The translations under genes and the position numbers were made by a program. A stretch of 64,000 nt of DNA from Cherax quadricarinatus. Lineage: Eukaryota > Arthropoda > Malacostraca > Decapoda > Parastacidae. The notes beneath the pieces are model-generated. The model had not been told where the DNA came from and searched no databases. It saw only the letters and a list, made by a program, of their open reading frames with translations. Positions 1-10,376 of the stretch are shown one piece after another (the first letter of the stretch is position 1; every line of letters starts with the position of its first letter). The stretch spans positions 15,001 through 79,000 of the forward strand of contig NW_027196443.1 in assembly GCF_038502225.1 (NCBI RefSeq). Direction: 5' to 3'.

Positions 1-729
1 TGGTCCAGCAACTGGCTCCTTGAATTTAACCCTGCCAAATGCAAAGTCATGAAGATTGGGGAAGGGCAAAGAAGACCGCAGACACAATATAGTTTAGATG
101 GCCAAAGACTGCAAACCTCACTCAAGGAAAAAGATCTGGGGGTGAGTATAACACCGAGCATATCTCCTGAGGCACACATCAATCAGATAACTGCTGCAGC
201 ATATGGGCGCCTGGCAAACCTACGGATAGCGTTCCGATACCTCAGTAAGGATTCGTTTAAGACTCTGTATACCATCTACGTCAGGCCCATACTGGAGTAT
301 GCAGCACCAGTTTGGAATCCACACCTAGTCAAGCACGTCAAGAAATTAGAGAAAGTGCAAAGGTTTGCAACAAGACTAGTCCCAGAGCTACGGGGATTGT
401 CCTACGAAGAAAGGTTGAGGGAAATCGGCCTGACGACACTGGAGGACAGGAGGGTCAGGGGAGACATGATAACGACATATAAAATACTGCGCGGAATAGA
501 CAAGGTGGACAAAGACGGGATGTTCCAGAGATGGGACACAGACACAAGAGGTCACAATTGGAAGTTGAAGACTCAGATGAATCAAAGGGATGTTAGGAAG
601 TATTTCTTCAGTCATAGAGTAGTCAGGCCATGGAATAGCCTAGAAAGGGATGTAGTGGAGGCAGGAACCATACATAGTTTTAAGGCGAGGTATGATAGAG
701 CTCATGGGGCAGGGAGAGAGAGGACCTAG
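1..729 (+). pseudogene. CR1-like LINE copy 1, C-terminal part of reverse transcriptase ORF
   Basis: The frame is open from base 1 to a TAG at 727-729, so the 5' part lies outside the window. It encodes the region after the RT active site: the thumb (WSSNWLLEFNPAKCKVMKIG), the segment YVRPILEYAAPVWNPHLVKH, and the C-terminal block RDVRKYFFSHRVV...WNSL. It is colinear and nearly identical to 48232-48958 and 51569-52295, which carry the full RT domain of the same family. The protein would be the reverse transcriptase that copies the LINE RNA at a nicked target. The ORF is undamaged over the visible part but incomplete. Assignment to the CR1 side of the jockey superfamily rests on motif style and is fairly secure; the exact clade is not. 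Confidence 0.85.
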
Positions 730-806
730 TAGCAATCAGCGAAGAGGCGGGGCCAGGAGCTGTGACTCGACCCCTGCAACCACAAATAGGTGAGTACAAA
801 TAGGTG

Positions 807-809
<3 letters not shown>
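730..809 (+). repeat. 3' UTR of CR1-like LINE copy 1
   Basis: A short 3' end common to all copies of this family: GAAGAGGCGGGGCCAGGAGC, then CGACCCCTGCAACCAC, then one or two AGGTGAGTAC units. The same segment follows the ORF at 48959-49012 and 52296-52375 and occurs alone at 20251-20325. It ends directly in an (AC)n tract rather than poly(A). Confidence 0.85.
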
Positions 810-898
<89 letters not shown>

Positions 899-907
899 TA
901 CATACAT
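810..907. repeat. (AC)n microsatellite passing into (ATAC)n
   Basis: About 42 AC dinucleotides followed by CATA repeats, directly abutting the 3' end of the CR1-like LINE. It is either the LINE tail or remaining target DNA. Confidence 0.9.
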
Positions 908-910
908 ATA

Positions 911-1389
911 TTCTAGGTAGTAGGTTGGTAGACAGTAACTGCCCAGGGAGGTACTACCGTCCTGCCAAGTGAGTGTAAAACTGAAGCCTGTAATTGTTTT
1001 ACATGATGGTAGGATTGCTGGTGTCTTTTTTTTTTCTGTCTCATACACATGCAAGATTTCAGGTATGTCTTGCTACTTCTACTTACACTTAGGTCACACT
1101 ACACATACATGTACAAGCATATACATGTATATACACACCCCTCTGGGTTTTCTTCTATTTTCTTTCTAGTTCTTGTTCTTGTTTATTTCCTCTTATCTCC
1201 ATGGGGAAGTGGAACAGAATTCTTCCTCCATAAGCCATGCGTGTTGTAAGAGGTGACTAAAATGCCGGGAGCAAGGGGCTAGTAACCCCTTCTCCCGTAT
1301 AAATTACTAAATTTAAAAAGAAACTTTCGTTTTTCCTTTTGGGCCACCCTGCCTCGGTGGGATATGACTGGTGTGTTGAAAGAAAGAAG

Positions 1390-1390
<1 letters not shown>
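911..1390 (+). repeat. SINE-like repeat, tandem copy 1
   Basis: About 480 bp, repeated as copy 2 at 1425-1901 with roughly 90 percent identity by eye. The head holds a 7-bp inverted pair (GGTAGTA 916-922 with TACTACC 952-958). The last 45 bases (GGGCCACCCTGCCTCGGTGG...) match the 3' end of the RTE-like LINEs at 22725-22770 and 57705-57745. I see no convincing tRNA A and B boxes, so whether it is a true SINE or a short LINE derivative is open. Small ORFs inside are not conserved as proteins. Confidence 0.65.

Positions 1391-1424
<34 letters not shown>
1391..1424. repeat. (TA)n tract between tandem SINE-like copies
   Basis: Seventeen TA units link the end of copy 1 to the start of copy 2. A second short (TA)n (1902-1914) follows copy 2, so each copy ends in TA repeats. 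Confidence 0.9.
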
Positions 1425-1427
<3 letters not shown>

Positions 1428-1901
1428 TAGGTAGTAGGTTGGTAGACAGCAACTGCCCAGGGAGGTACTACCGTCCTGCCAGGTGAGTGTAAAATGAAAG
1501 CCTGTAATTGTTTTACATGATGGTAGGATTGCTGGTGTTTTTTGTCTGTCTCATAAACATGCAAGATTTCAGGTACGTCTTGCTACTTCTATTTACACTT
1601 AGGTCACACTACACATACATGTACAAGCATATATATACACACCCCTCTGGGTTTTCTTCTATTTCCTTTCTAGTTCTTGTTCTTGTTTTTTTCCTCTTAT
1701 CTCCATGGGGAAGTGGAACAGAATTCTTCCTCCGTAAGCTATGCATGTTGTAAGAGGCGACTAAAATGCCAGGAGCAAGGGGCTAGTAACCCCTTCTCCT
1801 ATATAAATTACTAAATTTAAAAAAAGAGACTTTTTTCTTTTTGGGCCACCCTGCCTCGGTGGGATACGGCCAGTGTGTTGACAGAAGAAAGAAGAAGAAA
1901 A
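1425..1901 (+). repeat. SINE-like repeat, tandem copy 2
   Basis: Second copy of the 911-1390 repeat in the same orientation, with the same head hairpin and the same RTE-like 3' end, diverged by scattered substitutions and short indels. Confidence 0.65.
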
Positions 1902-1914
1902 GATATATATATAT

Positions 1915-2394
1915 ACATAGTGACTTAAGATTAATTTTTCTATTTATTTGTTCTGAATATTTAGCATCATTAGTTATTATTCTAAATAATTAATTTAACA
2001 ACATAAGTTATTTTTACTTCATCTGGAAATACCATTCATATTGTTATTGTATTTGTTCTTAATGAGTATATAAAGTTGTAACTGGCTTTAAATGAAATTT
2101 GTCATGGTCTGTGATTTAAAAAAAAATGTAAATTTTAAATACATTATTGTATTGTTAGAAAATAAATAAGAATAATTGAAAACTAAAAATGTATATGAAC
2201 ATTATATAAATTTGTGCTTTTGTATTGGGCATGGACATTGCATTGGAACAGGTTTGATTAAGTATTATATAAAAATAGCCTTTATATATATTAATGTGGC
2301 ACTCATATGCATGAAACCCTGAGAGAATGACTTAGTATTATGGAGTGGGTGTGGCAGCCTCATGCATAATAAATACTGGATGCAGACACTTGTC
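1915..2394. other. AT-rich stretch, no feature seen
   Basis: AT-rich unique-looking sequence with no open frame, splice signal or repeat that I recognise. Confidence 0.6.
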
Positions 2395-2552
2395 TTCCAG
2401 CTAATGTCTTCAAACAGGGAGCTTTGCTTCAAGGAACTGGAACTACCTTTTCCTTCCTTGGATCAAACCAGATTACCTCCCATTCCCTAGATGTTGTATG
2501 ACCCTATACTGGTTAAGTACTTCCTTGTGAATGTAACAGTAATGTCATTAAC

Positions 2553-2598
<46 letters not shown>

Positions 2599-2609
2599 GT
2601 AATAGTATT
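2395..2609 (+). repeat. Decayed short SINE (family A) with (AAT)n tail
   Basis: Carries the family A landmarks in order: CTTGGATCAAACCAGATTAC, CTCCCATTCCCTAGATG, then TTGTATGACCC, ending in an (AAT)n tract at 2551-2598. The complete 163-bp version of this family is at 28025-28187. This copy is strongly diverged. Confidence 0.6.
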
Positions 2610-3105
2610 AGAGGAGTGGTGTGGCAGATGTTGCAAGTGTATGGAATAGGTAGTAAGTTATTAAAAGCAATAAAGGATTTTCACGCAGACAGAGGCACAG
2701 GTTAGGGTATGTAGGAGAGAGTGGATTATTTTCCAGTAAAAGAAAGCCTTAGACTGGGATGTGTGAAGTCACCATGATTGTTCAACATATCTATAGAAGA
2801 GGGGCATTTGTAAAAGAAGTGAATGTCAGGGTGTTGGGGAGAGGTATGGGATTATAGATGAGGGTAAAAAATGTAGGTGGTGTACTCATCATACTGGTGC
2901 TGCATACTACCAGATGGGCGTGATATATGGTGTATTAAGGTACCTTTGGAAAGAAAGAATTTATCTATGAAAACAAAAGGGAAATTTGAATTGTGATGTA
3001 TGTGCTTTTCTCGCAATACCACAATTGAATGAATGATGGTGAAGGTGTGTCCTTTTTTTTGGGTCACCCTACATTGTTGGGAGACGTCCAGTGTGCCAGA
3101 AAAAA
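2610..3105 (+). pseudogene. Degenerate RTE-like LINE fragment with 3' end
   Basis: The DNA matches 56357-56600 (RT region from AMWQMLQVYGIG through the [12 protein letters not shown] motif) with many substitutions and frameshifts. It then jumps across a deletion to the YLGVDVS-region remnant and the family 3' UTR (GAATGATGGTGAAGG, GGGTCACCCTACATTG). No usable frame remains. It sits just upstream of the acceptor at 3205, in an intron. Confidence 0.75.
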
Positions 3106-3205
3106 TACTAATAATAATCTTCCAGATACTGCTGGGAGACTGGTGCCTGCATCAAGTGGTTTCCTCTGCTTTTAGATTATTGACATGTGTTTCTCTTCTG
3201 TGCAG

Positions 3206-3292
3206 AACAATGCCCTGACTGCAGAGCTACAGAAGGCTCAGGCAGTGATGGAGTCGCTTAAGAAGAGGCTGGCTATGTATGAGGCAGTATAA
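3206..3292 (+). CDS. Alternative last coding exon A of an unidentified coiled-coil protein
   Basis: A polypyrimidine tract ending TTCTCTTCTGTGCAG|AACAAT gives a good 3' splice acceptor at 3205. From there an 87-base frame encodes 28 residues and TAA, beginning NNALTAELQKAQ and ending LKKRLAMYEAV. Hydrophobic residues recur at heptad spacing with many K/E, as in the end of a coiled coil. A homologous exon with the same length, phase and stop position lies at 15403-15489. AATAAA signals follow at 3557-3562 and 3841-3846. The rest of the gene must lie upstream of the window. I do not recognise the protein; the exon call rests on acceptor plus homology to the second exon. Confidence 0.7.
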   Translation, partial: NNALTAELQKAQAVMESLKKRLAMYEAV

Positions 3293-4047
3293 TATGCCAC
3301 AACTACTCCACATTATGGTTAGGATTTTCTTGTTGTTGACTGCCAGAACAGTGGAGAAGTTATAATTACTTTTTAAAGTTAAAGGGAGACACAATTGATA
3401 ACTAGTGCCCATTCTACCATTGTATACACATTACTTTGTATACTCATTTATTTATTTACATCCACCCACTCATATGCATAAATACTGAAAGCATTACATC
3501 ACTATTTTTTAATATACTGATGGAGAAATTGCAGTTATAAACTTCAAGAGATTGCTAATAAATTGCAGTACCCCAATGAAAAGTTGAGTATTTTTTTTAA
3601 GTGAGCTAAGAAACCCCACCCCAATCTGATTACTATACAAGAGAAATTTATTCTAAAAACTTAGTTTAACCATATAAGAAAATCTTGTAAATATACCTCG
3701 GGTAGTTAAAATACTGAATAACAGTCTGTCCTTTAAAAACTTTTGAAAACATTGCTAATTAAAAAAAATCATCATAGCTCCACATTTGATTGTGAATGTA
3801 GTATTCCTTGCATGGATTCTCATTAGTTTTAGGTTAAACAAATAAAGATTTATTATGTAAAATGAAGAAAGTATATCACAAGTTTAAGAAAGCTTTGAGT
3901 GCTATTTTTCAATATTTAAATGAATTTTCTATCTTGCATATTGGCAGTATGAAGTCTATTTGTTTTCAGAAATATTTTTTGAACACAATGTTGAAGAATA
4001 GCTTGATTCAGTTTCATTGGTAAAAATAATAAATATACTATGCTAGT
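3293..4047 (+). other. Probable 3' UTR after exon A, then AT-rich sequence
   Basis: Contains two canonical polyadenylation hexamers (3557-3562, 3841-3846). Nothing else is recognised. The UTR extent is inference. Confidence 0.45.
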
Positions 4048-4051
4048 TTAA

Positions 4052-4806
4052 CCCTTTCAGGGTCCAAGGCCCAAATCTGGAGTCACGCACCAGTGTCCAA
4101 GAATTTTCAAAAAAAAAATTTGTTATTTTTTCTTATGAAATCGTAGAGAATCTTTTTGTGAAGGTAATAAAACAAAAAGTACGAAATTTGGTGGAAAATT
4201 GACGAAATTATGCTCTCGCGAATTTTGATGTGTCAGCGATATTTACGAATCGGCGATTTTGCCGACTTTGACTCCCATTTTAGGCCAATTACATTATTCC
4301 AATCAACCAAATTCTTAGCTATTTCACTAGTATTACTTCTATTCTATCGATTGAGCACAAGAAATCGCCAAGTCAACTGTTTCAACTACAAAATAAAGTG
4401 ATCGGAAATTGTTAATTTGGCCAATTTAACATAAAGTTCAAAATATTCCAATTTCAAAATAGGGTCCAGAATAAACAATGCAGACATTCCTGGCACTAAA
4501 CTAACATTTCCTCTGTTCATTAGTTATGTTTTGAGGCTTTACAAATAAATTCCATTTTGATTTTTCATTCACATAATGAATTTTTATTCACACCAAAAAA
4601 TAGAAGATTTACTGTTATGCAATACTGTAATAATTGTATAAATATCATCACCATATTTGTGAATGTATATTAGACCCACCAGCTGACGTGTATTAGACGT
4701 GTGAGGTCGTTTGTTTACTCTTGAATATGGGCAAAAATTTAACATTTCTGCTACTTTGAGCTCAGTTTCAAGCCATTTCCAGTGCTAAAACCAATCAAAA
4801 TCATCT
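4052..4806 (+). mobile_element. piggyBac-like non-autonomous element, left part (copy 1)
   Basis: Begins CCCTTTCAGGGTC directly after TTAA (4048-4051), the target and end type of piggyBac elements. The body is clearly homologous to 12392-13150 of the intact copy 2 (shared blocks include AATAGGGTCCAGAAT and TTCTATCGATTGAG). It stops at AATCATCTC (4806), where an LTR begins; the right third is missing. No transposase ORF remains. Confidence 0.65.
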
Positions 4807-4807
4807 C

Positions 4808-4985
4808 AGTGGGTCTTTTGAAATAGTGTCAGGTCAGCGCAATATGAATTCCGTGACTCAGGCAGAGACGGTTGGTCGTTGAGTCAACGGACGGTTACTG
4901 GTAACTGGTTACTACTGAGACTGGTAACTGGTTACTACTACTGAGAGCTCGGCGACGCTAACGTATGTCGTCCCGACATACAACT
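4808..4985 (-). repeat. Probable 3' LTR of the Ty3/gypsy element
   Basis: Shares GTGGGTCTTTTGAAATAGTG and CCGTGACTCAGGCAGAGACG with 10249-10345, beyond the other end of the gypsy remnant. On the minus strand a plausible LTR start is TGTATGTCGGGACGACATAC near 4983. It joins piggyBac-like sequence at 4806, so that junction is the element's edge. Exact ends and target duplication are unresolved. Confidence 0.55.
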
Positions 4986-5389
4986 AATACAAACTAGAGA
5001 TGGCAGGTATACGGCTTGGGCTGATTCTATACAATGTCAAAGTACACAACATTAAACATTATATATACATAAGTAGAACATTGGAATGAAAGCTTACGTA
5101 ACTGAAACTGTAATGCAATACAAGGTATACTATAGTACAACTTAAAACTCAACAAATGAACAACGAACTCAACATTGAGATTACAAGTGATAAAAAAAAA
5201 AATTTTGATCGATCGATCTGTATTCATGTGATCTACGGATTCTGAGGAAGGAATATATACAAAGAAAGAGTGTTTAACAGAAAGGCAGATTCGGTGCACG
5301 CAAATCTAGACTGTTAACTCTCAGAATGCGGAGAGAACATGAACACAAAAAAAAATTCTTGAATACTGATAAGTTGATACTGTAATTAT

Positions 5390-7130
5390 TCATCTATACA
5401 GGTTATTTACATTTAACCCCAACTCTGCTAGGGTAAGATTGGCATATGCAGAATGGGTGTCATCTCTGGGAGGATCAAACTCTGTAGCATTGGCTAACTC
5501 ATGCTGTATTTGAGGCAAATCTGAATTGGAAGTTACAAATGATACTTGAGGATTTCTCAATACCTGTCGTGTACGTAGGGAATAACGACATTCAGGTTGA
5601 TCGTCTGACTGAGTATCAGAGGAAGAGAGTACAGGATCAGGAGGATTGTCAGAGTCTGTCACATTAGTCTGGGTTGGAACATCATTATCATCACATACTA
5701 ACTTCATATGATCCAAATGCGATTCTTTATACTGACCAGTACTAATCTCTCTAACCTTATACTTATTACCAGTGATATGTTCAACTACTCGATAAGGACC
5801 AACAAACTTTTGATCAAGCTTTGGCATTGCAGACGTTTTGTTAAAGTTAATCAGCATAACTCTCGAACCTACTTTGATTTTGGATGGCTTTGATCGAGTG
5901 TTTGCGACTCTTGTAAATTCTGCTGTTGATTTATGAAGTGTTTCACGGATTCTTCTAAAAACACTTTGAGCTAAGCTGGTACGAGTTGCTATGAAATCAT
6001 CAGGGTTGTAATTTGGTTTCGGATTAGAATATAACAACTCATAAGGCAAACGTTTATCTACACCATACAATGCATAATGTGGAGTGTCACCTATAGAAAC
6101 ATTGTAAGCAGAATTTATAGCACACTGCACATCAGGTATAACTTCATCCCAAGTTTCACTGTTGGGATTGATAGTGGCTCTCAAGACATCAAGTACTTTC
6201 TTATTGGTTCGTTCCGCTAACCCATTGCTGGCAGGATGATGAGGAACAATGGTGGATTTAGAGATCTTGTACAAGGTACACAAATTTTCAAGAATTTCAT
6301 TACAGAATTCACCTCCATTATCTGTTACTAGGGACTTAGGGGTGGTATGCCTGCAGATAATGCGTTCTTTAAACGCTTTAGCTACTGTCTCGGCAGTCTT
6401 ATCTGCAATAGGAACTAACTCGCAATATCTGGTGAAATGGTCTACCATAACACACAGATGTTTGTTACCTTGGAGGGAACATCGGAAATTAGTTAACAAA
6501 TCTAGCGCAACTCTTTCCCAAGGTTCGCTAGTAGTTGGATACACTTGGATTGGATTAGGACCATTAGCATTGCCTTTATGTTGCATGCAGACACTACATT
6601 TCCTAACATACTCAGAAATATCAGTTGCCATTCGAGGCCAAAAGTATTTCAATCTGGCTTGTTTTACTGAACGATCCATACCAGGGTGTGCAACACCTGG
6701 TACATCGTGAACTAGCTGTAAGGCTACATTCACTAGTGACTGTGGAATTACTAACTGGTATACTCTTCTGCTAGGAGTACCCAACTCGGCTGTTCGATAC
6801 AGTAATTCTTGGTTCATGACAAAGTCACTGATGGGTGCTGGTGGCTTCACATTCAGAATAAGATCTTCCTGGAGCAGGAATCGAATCACACCAGACCACA
6901 TGGGATCTGTTCGTTGAGCATTCTTTACATCTTCAGCACTAAATGGAGGGTCTGCAGTTACTATACTAACATGTCGCGATAAGGCATCTGCGACTACATT
7001 GGACTTGCCAGGTAAATGCTCAAAGGTGGGATTGAACTCTTGGATAGTCAAGGTCCATCTAGCTAACCTTCCAGTAGGTTGTTTGTTCTGGAATAAAGGT
7101 ATCAGTTCTTTCTTACTGGAGGAATGAACA
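5390..7130 (-). CDS. Ty3/gypsy pol remnant: RNase H end, integrase and GPY/F-type tail
   Basis: The minus-strand frame is open for at least 553 codons (7051 to 5390) and extends without ATG to about 7130 (PLFQNKQPTGRLARW). Order: end of RNase H (FEHLPGKSNVVADALSRH); HHCC zinc finger (H...HPGMD...CSVCMQHKG); integrase core with Asp in ALDLL, Asp in VTDNGGEF and Glu in NGLAERTN; then a GPY-like module (KFVGPYRVVEHI) and a C-terminal tail. The product would insert the cDNA copy into the genome. Protease, RT and most of RNase H are absent upstream, so it is a truncated polyprotein although the integrase looks undamaged. LTR-like pieces flank it at 4808-4985 and 10244-10365. Confidence 0.9.
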
Positions 7131-10100
7131 AACTCGGTGGAGTGGATGACTCCCCCCGGTTGAAAAAAATTAACGCTATAACACGCAATATGAGCAAGGG
7201 AGAACGAATCTACTATCTCAAACTACAAGCACAGGAGAAAAGAAATGAACATGGTGAACAATGCTGATATTCTGAGTCGCACACAGTGACACGAGGTATC
7301 AACTATAAAGAAACTACACTTACAAACTTTAACAACGTGGAAGTTACTCGAGAAATAACTTCTTACAATGCACTGATTACTGTCAACTAGGATGGGATCA
7401 CAATCTGAAACACAAGGGACAACAACAACACTCAAGTGAGCACACTAGCCACAGAAACGTCTTTCTGCACGGCTTGTGGCATCAGCAAGAGATGGCATAA
7501 CTCGTTGCAAGTAAAGTTCTTCTCAAAGCGTCCCCTGGGAAGGAACGAATACTTGAACAAGTCGCCATCGCAAGGATAGTAGGCGTACTATCCTGCGTGC
7601 ATGATATTGTGGCTGGAGTCCAGACAGGAGTGACAGTATTACTAGTGCCTGACCGCTCGGCTACGTTAATAAGTAATTCACGGATCTATAGGAACTTAAT
7701 CTGAACTTCACATTTCGCAGCACTTTAACAAATCTCAGATACAAGCTGTGAGAACAAACACATTGCTCAAGGGCTAGGTATTGTCTTTCAGTCAGTAAGG
7801 GAATGTTGGTACTGTGGACTGATTCATATTGACTTTGACTGGCATGATACACTAAGTGAACATTCAAAAGTGACTGGGACATGATCTCAGGGAACTTACT
7901 CAAGGACATAAGGCAAAAAAAAAAAATAGAGAAATGACACAGTAAGCTTAAGTGGAAGAAATGCTTAACAATTCTGCATAAGTAATAAAAATGTCTAAGA
8001 TACACTGCAAGAGGAAGGAAAACTCAATTTAAAGGACTATTGGCCAGAAAACTCAATTTAAAGGACTATTGGCCAAAATAAAAAAATTTACATTGAAATA
8101 TACAAGTAAAAATATTACTGGAGACTGAATTAAATGCAAAATGAGCTGTCTTTACTCTTGCTAATAAAGAAATTAATTAATTAAATTTTAAATCAATGTA
8201 AAAAGTATAAAATAAAATTACTAAATTGTTAACTGGGAAATTTAAGTATTTTCTAAGAATGCATAGACAAAATTAAAATATAATTCATAAAAATATCAAT
8301 AAAAGAAAATAATTCACTGCAGAACAAGTTCAACAAAATAATTCACTTCAGAACAAGTGCAACAAAATAAAGTGTAGAAATAATCACTGCAGTAATAAAG
8401 TGTCACTGGGAAAACTCAGGTAAAATAATGAATTAAAATTATGAAGATCAAAAAAATAAACTGATTGAACACTTTAACTCTTAATTGTAAATTAGACAAA
8501 ACAATTTACTCAAGCAGAGTAAAGAAAACACTTTACGTTAAAAGTAATTGAAATTGCATCAAGAGTGAATTTGTTCAAGAATTATAAAAATATGAATAAA
8601 ATAAAACACAGGAACAAAACAGGGAATATAACACTTACAGTGACGGAGCACACTTCATTATAATATATTCTTACAACAAAATCCTGCTGTGACTGATACA
8701 ACAAAATCTTGCTGTGACTGATACGACAAAAATTTGCTGGCAAAAATAATGGTACACAGTCTGCGAAAAAATTAGAGGAATGAGACACTGCTGGCATACG
8801 AAAAAAAAAAGACACACATAGAAATAAATGGATAATTTAGTATACTGGGGTGAATATCACTGCATGAAATACAATGGCAATTACTGAAGAATACAACGCT
8901 GAAAGAATACAATAAAAAAAAAATGAATCACTTCACACAGGGTGACTGACTGGTACACTACACAATAATACTTACTAGAGACAGGAGTAGCATAAAGAAA
9001 AACACAGAATAAAAAATATAAGATAAGTGAAAACACTGAAAAATATTGTAAAAATAATGAGTCAAAGAAATACTGCGTTTACACTGAAAAACACAAGGTT
9101 TAGAGTACACAAGCAATTTACTATAAATGTCTCACACACGCAAATGTCTTTAAATGCAAGAAAAATGTCTCAAGAAAATTATCACTGGAGTCTGGAGTAG
9201 TAGACGGGGATGACGTACTGGTGGGGGGGGAGAAGGGTGTCCCGGGCGGTGATGGCTGACGTTTCCTCCTACACTCACTGTTGTCGTGAAGAAATGTGCT
9301 TTCTAGGCGAACTCACATAACTGGCTTTATCGTTGGCACCAGCTACAATCTCTTGACCAATTATGTGAGCCAAAACAGTACTAGGACCCGGTACAAGGGT
9401 GCAAACAACCACAGGTAGATGGGTGGATGGCTGGTGGTGGTGGTGGTGGTGGGAGCTTCTGCCGCGCACCCCGGGTGGTGGGAGAGAGTGGTGGGTGGAC
9501 GCAGGCTGCCGCGCACCCCACTCACCCACGAAGGTGGCTTAACCCACTCTATGCCACAGGAATGGTGAAAACCACTCTTAGCATCCAACAGGGAGCACAA
9601 AGCGATATAGACAATACCTCAGAGGAACTTGGCTTACTTCTTACTGCGTGGCTTACTTCTCTCTCTCAGCTGGGTTAGAAGCTGGGTTGGCTGACTGGCT
9701 TACCCCACGAGAATGGCTGACTGGAAGACGTGTAACGATGCACAAAGCACGGAGGAGCAGTTGGATGACAGGAGACAGGCTGGATGATAGGCTGACTGGC
9801 GTTCACTTCCACAGTCTGGCTTACTGACTGGCTTAATTGCAAAATCCGGGTCAACCCCTCGGAGATTGAAGCAATTAGCACACGAACTAAGCCAGGAAGC
9901 TTGAAACGGCTGCAACAGGCTTGCAGGCAGTAGGTTTGAGGGGAGTAGGCTGCTGGTAGCTGGTGGTGCGCGAGGGTAGTAGCTGGTGGCTGGAGGTTCA
10001 CCTTTGACCCTGCCGCTACTCACAAACAGCCTTCTAACGCCTTGAATTACCCTTAAAAACGTAAATCCACGCTCCACACCGCTGCACACCATTTATCATG

Positions 10101-10243
10101 TGGGAGTTCGATACGTGGATTAGGTAAGAAATACTCACGTAGGCTGTTATTACGTATAATTGCTGTTATGTGGAGAGAGCCCGCAGCCGTACCTATCTCC
10201 TTGGCTACACTCGTAATACTGACTAGCCGGCTGCCCAGTACCC
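7131..10243. other. Interior of the broken gypsy element; no intact gene
   Basis: Lies between the pol remnant and the second LTR-like piece. 7160-7670 is mixed-composition sequence; 7670-9180 is A-rich with no long frame; 9190-10240 is GC-richer. On the minus strand near 9600-9560 the frame reads CSLLDAKSGFHH, which resembles the start of the gypsy RT fingers motif, but it is lost after about 12 residues. The histidine-rich and proline-rich ORFs at 9275-9600 come from a (TGG)n run. I see no gag. Confidence 0.45.
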
Positions 10244-10365
10244 AGTGTAGTGGGTCTTTTGAAATAGTGTCAGTTCAGACTGGTAACTGGTTACTATATG
10301 AAAGACCGTGACTCAGGCAGAGACGGTTGGTCGTTGAGTCAACGGTACTTCCCTCCAGGTTACTG
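10244..10365 (-). repeat. Partial LTR-like repeat matching 4808-4910
   Basis: Repeats the blocks GTGGGTCTTTTGAAATAGTG and ACGGTTGGTCGTTGAGTCAA of the LTR at the other end of the gypsy remnant. It joins RTE-like 3' UTR at about 10370, so one element was cut by the other. Confidence 0.5.
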
Positions 10366-10376
10366 GTATCCCTTCA

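Noticed and set aside
7610..7670. tRNA-Leu/Ser-like string on minus strand (GTAGCCGAGCGGTCAGGC)
   Set aside because: A-box-like only; no B box, no acceptor stem or anticodon arm could be folded.
9275..9600. His-rich protein on minus strand
   Set aside because: Histidines come from a (TGG)n run in the plus strand; frame not supported beyond a short RT-like scrap.
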